Positions 17,590 through 24,386 of a DNA stretch of 64,000 nucleotides are shown one piece after another. The DNA is taken from positions 45,745 to 109,744 of the forward strand of contig CARTDA010000009.1 in NCBI GenBank assembly GCA_949066965.1, read 5' to 3'. The notes under the pieces are model-generated. The model worked only from the letters and a program-made list of their open reading frames with translations. It was not told the origin of the DNA and did no database searches. Positions within the stretch are counted from its first letter, which is position 1. Each line of letters begins with the position of its first letter. The translations under genes were made by a program, and so were the position numbers. Origin of the DNA: COE1 sp949066965 (GTDB lineage Bacteria > Bacillota > Clostridia > Lachnospirales > Lachnospiraceae).

Positions 17590-18435
17590 CTATCCCTTGA
17601 CACCACCAAGTGTCACGCCCGCGATAATATACTTTGAAAGAATCAGGTATACAAGGATAATCGGCACGATTGCAACGACAATCATCATGTATATCTTACC
17701 CATGTCACGGTTCATGTAATCGGCGCCACGAAGGAGTGCAATCAGGATGGGCACTGTCATCTTATCCTTTGACTGGATGACAAGGGCCGGAACGAAGTAG
17801 TTGTTCCATGAACCTACGAACGAAAAGATTGCCTGTACTGCCATCGCCGGCTTCATAATCGGAATGACAATCTGGTTGAATGTCCGAAACTCCCTTGAAC
17901 CGTCAATTCTGGCCGCCTCCACCAGCGAAAGCGGAAGTGACGACTGCAGGTAGCTGAACATAAAATAAAATACGGACGGCGATGCAATGGACGGAATAAT
18001 CAGCGGAAGCAGGGAATCATACATGCCCATATTGGTAATCAGCCGCAAAAAACCCATTGCCGTAACCTGTGTCGGCATGACAAGGATTGCCATGATAAAT
18101 GTAAATGCAGCTTTCTTTAGCTTGAAATCATATGCATAGAGACCATATGCGGTCAATGCCGAAAAATATGTACAGATTGCTGCCGAGCTTCCGGAAACAA
18201 TCAGACTGTTTATGATGCCTCGCACCATCGGAAAGGTTCCGTCATTTGCCACGCTTTTAAAATTCTTAAAAAAATACCCGCCAGGCAGTGCAGAAAACCC
18301 TCTCTGCAAATCCGCATGGGACCGTGTCGCATTGACAATTAGTATATAGAAGAAAAACAGACACATAAATGACAGAACAGCAAGTACTACATGTGCAAAA
18401 ATAGTCCGAAATTTGTTATAACCGTTTGATTTCAT
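17590..18435 (-). CDS. ABC sugar importer permease, MalG type (CUT1)
   Basis: 281 residues with about six hydrophobic membrane segments and the cytoplasmic EAA loop EAARIDGSREFRTFNQIVIPIMKP that docks the ATPase. The C-terminus KYIIAGVTLGGVKG is typical of MalG-type subunits. It starts three bases after the stop of the partner permease, with AAGGAG upstream. No ATPase gene is present in the operon, so a shared MsmX/MsiK-type ATPase elsewhere is expected. The neighbouring GH16 and GH94 genes suggest import of beta-gluco-oligosaccharides, which is an inference from context. Confidence 0.92.
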   Translation of the reverse strand: MKSNGYNKFRTIFAHVVLAVLSFMCLFFFYILIVNATRSHADLQRGFSALPGGYFFKNFKSVANDGTFPMVRGIINSLIVSGSSAAICTYFSALTAYGLYAYDFKLKKAAFTFIMAILVMPTQVTAMGFLRLITNMGMYDSLLPLIIPSIASPSVFYFMFSYLQSSLPLSLVEAARIDGSREFRTFNQIVIPIMKPAMAVQAIFSFVGSWNNYFVPALVIQSKDKMTVPILIALLRGADYMNRDMGKIYMMIVVAIVPIILVYLILSKYIIAGVTLGGVKG

Positions 18436-18438
18436 ACT

Positions 18439-19389
18439 TTATCTCCTTTCCGCCTTTTTTCTCTTCCTTGCAGCTGCCTTTGAACCGTCATCATCATTGT
18501 CATTTGTTATGCGGTACACGATAAAGCACAGGATACCGCTGACGATAAACAGGTAAACTGACAACGCGCCCGCCATACCATAGTTCTTGCTCTTCAAGTG
18601 GTTGTTGAGGAACATAATCAGCGTTGTGGACGTACGGTCGGGACTTCCCTGGCCGTTTGTCAAAATCTGCGGCACATCGAACATCTGGAGACCACCGATA
18701 ATTGCCGTAATCAGTGTGTAGGCGAGAATCGGACGAATCATTGGAAGCGTAATGCGGAAAAACCGCTGTACGCTGTTGCAGCCGTCAATCTCCGACGCCT
18801 CAAAAATATCCGGGCTGATACCCATGATTGCCGCCATCAGCATGATTGTCGAATTACCAAACCACATCAGGAAGTTCATCACGCCGACCAAAGTCCTTGT
18901 TCCAAATGCGGAACGCATGAAATCAATCGGTTCCTTTGTAAGTCCTATTGATAACAGAATAGAATTGATAGGTCCCTTGTTTGAAAACAATGCAAAGAAC
19001 AACATTGCAAACGCAGACGCCATGATTAAGTTCGGCAGGTAGATAACAACCTTGAAAAACTGCTGACCGCGGATTTTCAGACGCACATCCACAAACCATG
19101 AGGCAAGCAACAGCGCAATCACAATCTGCGGGATAAAGCCGATAACCCAGAGTATCAGTGTATTTGCCGCGTATTTTAACATATCGGATTTGAGCAGACT
19201 GACATAATTTTCCATCCCGACAAAATTAGGCCCGATTTCCTTTAGTCCCGAACGATAATATTCAAAAAAACTGTATCGGATTGTATCTATTAACGGAATC
19301 AATGAGAAAATAAAGAAGCTGATAAAAAACGGAAGAATGAAAATGTATCCCCACTTTGAATAATTTACCTTTTTACGTTTTTGTTTCAT
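18439..19389 (-). CDS. ABC sugar importer permease, MalF type (CUT1)
   Basis: 316 residues, with a Lys/Arg-rich start then six predicted membrane segments. The EAA loop reads EASEIDGCNSVQRFFRITLPMIRP. The N-terminal pattern YIFILPFFISFFIFSLIPL and the extracytoplasmic stretch with NFVGMENYVSLL are usual for MalF/UgpA-type subunits. The tail is highly basic (KAAARKRKKAERR). It is the middle gene of binding protein, permease, permease, HPr-like, and is separated from the binding-protein gene by a stem-loop at 19416-19439. Confidence 0.92.
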   Translation of the reverse strand: MKQKRKKVNYSKWGYIFILPFFISFFIFSLIPLIDTIRYSFFEYYRSGLKEIGPNFVGMENYVSLLKSDMLKYAANTLILWVIGFIPQIVIALLLASWFVDVRLKIRGQQFFKVVIYLPNLIMASAFAMLFFALFSNKGPINSILLSIGLTKEPIDFMRSAFGTRTLVGVMNFLMWFGNSTIMLMAAIMGISPDIFEASEIDGCNSVQRFFRITLPMIRPILAYTLITAIIGGLQMFDVPQILTNGQGSPDRTSTTLIMFLNNHLKSKNYGMAGALSVYLFIVSGILCFIVYRITNDNDDDGSKAAARKRKKAERR

Positions 19390-19415
19390 AAGCTATCATC
19401 CCCCTCTTTTTCATA

Positions 19416-19439
19416 CTGCGGTGCACGAATGCACCGCAG
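19416..19439 (-). promoter_or_regulatory. Intercistronic stem-loop after the binding-protein gene
   Basis: A perfect 10-bp stem (CTGCGGTGCA/TGCACCGCAG) with a 4-base loop sits between the binding protein and the first permease. It lacks a T run on the minus strand, so it looks more like an mRNA-stabilising or attenuating element that keeps binding-protein levels above permease levels than a full terminator. Confidence 0.65.
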
Positions 19440-19476
19440 CCTGTGGTTTTATGATGTTACTTTGTTTTGAAATGGA

Positions 19477-20976
19477 TTATTCCGGCCACTGAACCTCTGT
19501 GATTTCAGGATAACGCTCTTTAATAGCTGTCTCAAAGTTCTCTTTTGCCTTATCAAAGTCAACCTGACCCTGGAAGTAATCACTAAATGAGTTCTGGATA
19601 AGCTCTACACAGCCCTGGTCATATGCCGACAGCGGAGCCATTTTGATTGATGCGAGGCTGTCCGAGAAATATCCGTAAGGATTCTGTCCGCCAAGGAATG
19701 CAGATCCAAAAGCATCATCCGATGCTGCTGCGTCCATAACGGACTGTGCATTTGTAAATTCCGAATACTCTTTTGAAATTTTTGTAAGGTTATCCTTATC
19801 TGCTGTAAGCGCCATAATGATATCCTTTACGTGCTGCGGGTTGTCTGTTCCTGTTGCTGCAAGTACGAAGGTGCCGCCCCAGTTAAATGACAATGGTGCG
19901 TTTGTTACAGCCCATGCGCCATCTTCGCCGTCCCAGTTCGGTACCATCTGCGTATCAATGCCCCATGCCGGGAACAGGAATGCAAATACTTTTGAGCTTG
20001 AGCTCATTGCCGTAAACCAGTCAGAGTTCCACTGTCCCTTTACTGTCGGGTCAAAATAGCCTGCATCCAGCCACTCCTTGGAATCCGTTACCCAGTCCAT
20101 AAGTATCTGGTCAACCTTTACGGTTGTAGGATCCTCTGCCGTAACCCATTCCTGTGCCATGTTGTTGCTGTATGTACGGAATGTGTCAGCATAGCTTGAG
20201 AATGCATAATATCCCTTTGCCTTAAGCTCTTCCGCGGTTGCCTTCATCGTTTCCCAGTCTGAGGTTTTCTTTCCAATCTCTGCCGGGTCATCCGTGCCGA
20301 AAACTTCTTTTGCGATATCGCGGCGGTATACCAGTACACCCGGACATGCCTGCCATGTCGTACCTCTCTGCACACCATTCTGGTCACTGCCGACAGTCTT
20401 TGTAAAATCATACTGGTCTGCCAGATCCGTGTCCGGATTAATTCCCAGTGATTCAAGCGTCATCGCCGCATCAATATCCGCATCCGTATATTTTACGATA
20501 TAGTCAAGTTCGGCTGCAAAGATATCAACCTTGTCATTGTCGGAAGCAGTCATCTGGGCTGTGAGTGCCTCGTCAAGCTTATCCTGGTATACACCGTCCT
20601 GGTTCGGATTGATAATCCAGCGGATTTCGGTGCCATCCTTCAAGGTAGATGATGTGCCATCCTCCGATGTGCTCTCAATCTCCGGATAAACTGCCGTGAT
20701 ACGATTGCGAAGCTCGTCATTGAAGCTGTAGATGTTGATAACCTGACCTTCCGGCGCTGTATTCTCAGCTGCTGTATTGTCTGCGGATACATCTGCCGTA
20801 TTATCTGCCGGCGCATCTGCCGTATTATCTGCCGGCGCATCTGCCGTGTTGCTCGCCGGTGCATCTGCCGCATTGTTTGATGCGTTGTTTGATGCATCGT
20901 TGCCGCCGCTGCATCCCGTGAGCGCTGCTGCCAGCATGGATACTGCCAAAAGGCTGCTTACTAATTTTTTCTTCAT
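19477..20976 (-). CDS. ABC sugar-binding lipoprotein (family 1 solute-binding protein)
   Basis: 499 residues. A signal peptide ends in the lipobox LTGC, then a low-complexity linker of repeated ADAPADNT units (about residues 32-70) lifts the domain off the membrane. The main part is a family-1 extracellular solute-binding fold (INIYSFNDELRNRI, WQACPGVLVYRRDIAKEVFG, MSSSSKVFAFLFPAWGI, NWGGTFVLAATG). GGAGG precedes the ATG. It heads the importer operon and faces the AraC-type regulator across a 198-base divergent region holding a large inverted repeat and the element shared with the GH94 operon. The ligand is probably a beta-gluco-oligosaccharide, by neighbourhood only. Confidence 0.9.
   Translation of the reverse strand: MKKKLVSSLLAVSMLAAALTGCSGGNDASNNASNNAADAPASNTADAPADNTADAPADNTADVSADNTAAENTAPEGQVINIYSFNDELRNRITAVYPEIESTSEDGTSSTLKDGTEIRWIINPNQDGVYQDKLDEALTAQMTASDNDKVDIFAAELDYIVKYTDADIDAAMTLESLGINPDTDLADQYDFTKTVGSDQNGVQRGTTWQACPGVLVYRRDIAKEVFGTDDPAEIGKKTSDWETMKATAEELKAKGYYAFSSYADTFRTYSNNMAQEWVTAEDPTTVKVDQILMDWVTDSKEWLDAGYFDPTVKGQWNSDWFTAMSSSSKVFAFLFPAWGIDTQMVPNWDGEDGAWAVTNAPLSFNWGGTFVLAATGTDNPQHVKDIIMALTADKDNLTKISKEYSEFTNAQSVMDAAASDDAFGSAFLGGQNPYGYFSDSLASIKMAPLSAYDQGCVELIQNSFSDYFQGQVDFDKAKENFETAIKERYPEITEVQWPE
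20755..20880 (-). repeat. In-frame ADAPADNT linker repeat
   Basis: Repeats of 24-27 bases encode ADAPADNT-like units in the binding protein linker. They form near-perfect direct repeats in the DNA and are coding; strain-to-strain length change is likely. Confidence 0.75.
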
Positions 20977-21055
20977 TCTGAATTCCTCCCTGTTATAAAA
21001 TTATTAATTGGTTTTATGTGCAGATTGTACATCTGCCTTACAATATGAATTATAG

Positions 21056-21097
21056 TATTAATGCAATATTACTTATATAAAATCAGTTGCATTAATA
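21056..21097. promoter_or_regulatory. Candidate operator: 11-bp perfect inverted repeat
   Basis: Arms TATTAATGCAA (21056-21066) and TTGCATTAATA (21087-21097) are exact inverted copies, with centres 31 bases apart, close to three helical turns. They lie in the divergent region next to an AraC-type gene, overlapping the proposed importer promoter. Role as regulator binding site is inferred. Confidence 0.6.
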
Positions 21098-21111
21098 TCA
21101 AAATCATGACA
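21087..21111 (-). promoter_or_regulatory. Shared 25-bp element, copy upstream of the importer operon
   Basis: On the minus strand it reads TGTCATGATTTTGATATT followed by AATGCAA. It matches the copy at 27249-27273 at 21 of 25 positions and has the same orientation relative to its target gene, about 110-135 bases upstream of the start codon. It overlaps the right arm of the inverted repeat. Confidence 0.65.
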
Positions 21112-21174
21112 TAATTAAACAAAAGATAAAAAAATGATAAAATTTATTAAAAACCGGGGAGGCCTACCACTAAA

Positions 21175-21918
21175 ATGAATAATTTAAGAAACGAATGGTT
21201 TTCACACGAGCTGTCCGACAGCGAATCCGAAAACTACCACCGCCCGATGGAGGAAGAATATTCCTTTTATACCGCCGTCAAAAACGGTGACATGGAATTT
21301 GTCAGGAACAATCTGAACCAGGGCGACTTTGCCAACCCAGAAGGAATGGGCGTGCTGTCCAAGAATCCGCTGACAAACTTAAAATATCATTTTGTTGTGA
21401 CTGTCGCGCTTGTGACCCGCAATTGTGTCGAGGGCGGACTCGAACTCGAGCAGGCATACCGACTCAGCGACTTTTACATCCTAAAGATGGATTCCTGCTC
21501 CACGGTCAAGGCAATTATTGACCTGCACAAGGACATGGTCCTCGACTTTACCGGCAAGATGCTTGTCCTGCAGAAAAATGCCATTATCTCCAAACCCATT
21601 GTACAGTGCACCGACTATATCTACAGCCATATCAACGAGCGCATCACCATCAACGAACTCGCTGATTATACAGAATTATCACCAAGCTACCTGTCGCGCC
21701 TGTTCAAGCAGAACCTCGGCATCTCCGTAAGCGATTACATCCGCGAGAAAAAAATAGAGAAGGCGGAAAACCTTCTCAAATATTCTGAAATCAGCCTGAT
21801 TGAAATTGCAAACTACCTTGCATTTTCATCCCAGAGCCATTTCATACAGACCTTTGAAAAATATGTCGGGCTCACGCCCAAAAAATACCGTGACCGGCAT
21901 TACCGCAAAACATGGTAG
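21175..21918 (+). CDS. AraC-family transcriptional regulator
   Basis: 247 residues. The C-terminal 100 residues hold the two helix-turn-helix motifs of AraC proteins: ITINELADYTELSPSYLSRLFKQNLG and ISLIEIANYLAFSSQSHFIQTFEKYVGLTPKKYR, the second containing the family signature. The N-terminal 140 residues are not a cupin of obvious type and resemble the helical sensor part (YSFYTAVKNGDMEFVRNNL) found in Firmicutes AraC regulators near sugar genes. It is transcribed away from the ABC importer operon, the classical place for its regulator, and converges with the GH94 pair, sharing a terminator-sized gap. Likely target sites are the inverted repeat and the shared element in its own upstream region and before the GH94 operon. 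Confidence 0.9.
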   Translation: MNNLRNEWFSHELSDSESENYHRPMEEEYSFYTAVKNGDMEFVRNNLNQGDFANPEGMGVLSKNPLTNLKYHFVVTVALVTRNCVEGGLELEQAYRLSDFYILKMDSCSTVKAIIDLHKDMVLDFTGKMLVLQKNAIISKPIVQCTDYIYSHINERITINELADYTELSPSYLSRLFKQNLGISVSDYIREKKIEKAENLLKYSEISLIEIANYLAFSSQSHFIQTFEKYVGLTPKKYRDRHYRKTW

Positions 21919-21950
21919 GGCGGAACCACATTCCGCCCTGCCTGTTTTTT
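21917..21950 (+). terminator. Intrinsic terminator of the AraC-type gene
   Basis: Stem AGGGCGGAA/TTCCGCCCT (arms 21917-21925 and 21931-21939), then GCCTG and six T. It begins inside the regulator's stop codon and its T run overlaps the stop codon of the convergent GH94 gene, a very compact arrangement. Confidence 0.85.
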
Positions 21951-24360
21951 AAAGGATAAGTTCTATTTCATTGTTCTTCTCAAGTATTTCCGCCGGAATA
22001 TAGTTGCTTTCCATTTCCCTGCCGTTTACTTTCATTGACTGGAAACCGCACTCCACATGTCCCGGATTCTTTACCACGATATGCAGATGGCTTCCCCGGA
22101 ACTCCTTGTCAATCTCAAAGCCGTCCCACTCTTTTGGGATGGATGGCGCAATCCTCAGCCCGCCAAAGTCAGGGCGCATTCCAAGGATTCCCTCGACGCA
22201 TCCGACCATGACAGTGGATGCCGTTCCTGTCAGCCAGTGCACATGCGAGCGTCCAAAGTGCGGGCTTGCCTTTCCCTCCGTGAACTGTCCGTAGCAGTAT
22301 GGCTCCAGCTTACGGATTTCCGCCCTGTCATTCTGCGCGGACGGTGCATTTTCCTTGAAATAGCCAAAGGCGCGTTCCCCATGTCCGCGAAGCGCCTCCG
22401 CGAGGATAATCCAGCCCTGTGACTGTGAAAAGATACCGGAATTTTCCTTGACGCCTGCGTTGTAAATAACGGCAAGCGCTCCGTCAAAGGCATCCAGGTG
22501 ATACGGCGGGTCCATGAGCACAACGCCGTACTCCGTGTTCAGCTGCCTGTTTACCATGTCAAGTGCCTTGTCCGCCTGCTCGTCTGTTGCAAGGCCGCTG
22601 ATAACTGCCCAGCTCTGGGGATTCAGCCACATATTTGCCTCTTTGTCCGTCCGTTTTCCGATAATCTCGCCCTTCTCGGTAAACCCCCTGATAAACCTGT
22701 CCTCGTTCCAGCAGAGCTTCTGTATCAGCTCCCCAAGCTCCTTCTGCTTTTTGTCAAGGAACGCGATATACGCATCGTCCTTTTTATACGCTGCAAATTT
22801 CCTGAGGATGGTCATTGCATAGTAATACTGTAATGCAACGAAAGATGATTCCCCGTCTTTTCCAAGCCTTAAGCAGTCGTTCCAGTCTGCGTAAAGCCCT
22901 GCCGGCAGTCCGTGGGGTCCCAGATGGTTCATGGAAAAGTCCACCGCACGTTTTAAATGCTCGTAAACCGTTCCCTCGTCCTTGTTGGCAAACGGAATCA
23001 CTTCGTCAATAAATGCCATGTCCCCGGATTCCGATACATACTTGTAGACGGTAGGAAACAGCCACAGCGCATCATCCGCCCTGTATGCCGGATGCCCTGT
23101 CTCCTGTACATAGGAAGCGTCATCCGGCGTGTCCTCGTGTCCCGGATTGTGTGTGAATTTCACAAGCGGAAGCCCGCCGCCGTTGTCGACCTGTGCCGAG
23201 AGCATGAAGCGGATTTTCTCAACTGCCATCTCGGGCGCCAGATGGATAATTCCCTGGATATCCTGCACGGTATCGCGGTAGCCGTATCCATTCCTAAGCC
23301 CACAGTAGATAAAGGAAGCTGCGCGCGACCAGATAAAGGTCATAAAGCAGTTGTAGGCATTCCATGTATTGAGCATCGTATTGAAGGATGCATCCGGCGT
23401 CTTCACCTGGAACTTTTCCAGCTTCCCATGCCACCATGCGGTCAGCTCCTTTAATTCCTCCGCGCACGCCTTTGCCGGATTTGCATAGCCTGCAAGAATT
23501 TCATCCGCCTCGTCCTTGTACTTCATTCCCAGCACGAATGCAATCTCCTTTGCCTCCCCTGCCTCAAGCGTAAGGGTGGTCGTGAGCGCGCCGCATCCGT
23601 TTTCATTGTAGCTTAACGCCCCGCCGAGGTCTCCGCTTTCGACGCCGACCGGATTGCCATAGCCGTGGTAACGTCCGATAAACTTCTCCTTGTCCCCGCA
23701 GTAGGAAGCCACCGCTGCCCCTGCCAGTCCGAAGAACCGGTCAATTGCAAGCTTATTGTCGACCTCTTCTCCGTCCTCAAGTCCGTCGAGATTGCCATGG
23801 ATTGTCTGGCGGATACGATCCTTATCAAAAGCAGTCCTTGTGATAAACATCGAATACTGAAGATTTACCTGATCCTGTTCATAGTTGTTGTTGTTGGTAA
23901 ATTCCGCGTACCCTGTGATGTTCAGGCTTCTTGCCGAACCGGAGTTGTTCGTCACCTTCAGGTTCCATACCTCATGGGACTTATCGAGCGGCACATAGTA
24001 CAGCGCTTCCGAGTGAATGCCGCTGTAGTCCGCCTCCATCCTTGTGTATCCTGTTCCGTGGCTGCACTTGCTCTGATATGTTTCCAGGTCTTTTCCGACA
24101 GGCTGCCATGACGCCGACCAGTAATCCCTGCTGTCATTGTCACGGATATAGATGTAACGCCCCGGCTGGTCGAAATTGTTAAACACATAGCGCAAAATCC
24201 TGCCGTTTGCCCCCGATTTTGCAAAGCTGTAGCCGCCTGCATTGTTGGAAATGATAGCGCCGTATTCCGGTGAGCCAAGGTAATTTGCCCATGGTGCCGG
24301 TGTGTCAGGCCTGGTAATCACATATTCTCTTTTTTCATCATCAAAATAGCCGTACTGCAT
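21949..24360 (-). CDS. cbpA: Cellobiose phosphorylase (GH94)
   Basis: 803 residues, close to the roughly 810 of characterised cellobiose phosphorylases. There is no signal peptide, so it is cytosolic. The catalytic Asp is in GLYADWNDCL near residue 493. The phosphate- and substrate-loop regions GYGYRDTVQDIQGI, QVDNGGGLPL and QETGHPAYRADDALWL are all present. The order is an N-terminal beta-sandwich (to about 280), a linker helix region, an (alpha/alpha)6 barrel and a C-terminal jelly-roll strand region. Reaction known for the family: beta-1,4-cellobiose plus phosphate to alpha-glucose-1-phosphate plus glucose. GGAG lies 8 bases before the ATG. It lies 26 bases downstream of the second GH94 gene, in one operon. 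A related specificity such as cellodextrin phosphorylase is less likely given length and motifs. Confidence 0.88.
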   Translation of the reverse strand: MQYGYFDDEKREYVITRPDTPAPWANYLGSPEYGAIISNNAGGYSFAKSGANGRILRYVFNNFDQPGRYIYIRDNDSRDYWSASWQPVGKDLETYQSKCSHGTGYTRMEADYSGIHSEALYYVPLDKSHEVWNLKVTNNSGSARSLNITGYAEFTNNNNYEQDQVNLQYSMFITRTAFDKDRIRQTIHGNLDGLEDGEEVDNKLAIDRFFGLAGAAVASYCGDKEKFIGRYHGYGNPVGVESGDLGGALSYNENGCGALTTTLTLEAGEAKEIAFVLGMKYKDEADEILAGYANPAKACAEELKELTAWWHGKLEKFQVKTPDASFNTMLNTWNAYNCFMTFIWSRAASFIYCGLRNGYGYRDTVQDIQGIIHLAPEMAVEKIRFMLSAQVDNGGGLPLVKFTHNPGHEDTPDDASYVQETGHPAYRADDALWLFPTVYKYVSESGDMAFIDEVIPFANKDEGTVYEHLKRAVDFSMNHLGPHGLPAGLYADWNDCLRLGKDGESSFVALQYYYAMTILRKFAAYKKDDAYIAFLDKKQKELGELIQKLCWNEDRFIRGFTEKGEIIGKRTDKEANMWLNPQSWAVISGLATDEQADKALDMVNRQLNTEYGVVLMDPPYHLDAFDGALAVIYNAGVKENSGIFSQSQGWIILAEALRGHGERAFGYFKENAPSAQNDRAEIRKLEPYCYGQFTEGKASPHFGRSHVHWLTGTASTVMVGCVEGILGMRPDFGGLRIAPSIPKEWDGFEIDKEFRGSHLHIVVKNPGHVECGFQSMKVNGREMESNYIPAEILEKNNEIELIL

Positions 24361-24386
24361 TCTTCTCTCTCCTTAAATTGATATAT

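Larger units (their letters stand above)
20977..21174. promoter_or_regulatory. Divergent promoter region, importer operon versus AraC-type regulator
   Basis: A very AT-rich 198-base region. For the importer, TTGATA (minus strand, 21101-21096) and TATAAG (21077-21072) are separated by 18 bases and make a reasonable promoter. A second possible -10, TATAAT, lies at 21054-21049. For the regulator, GGGGAGG at 21156-21162 is an unusually distant (12 bases) ribosome binding site. The inverted repeat and the shared element listed separately overlap the importer promoter. Confidence 0.55.
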
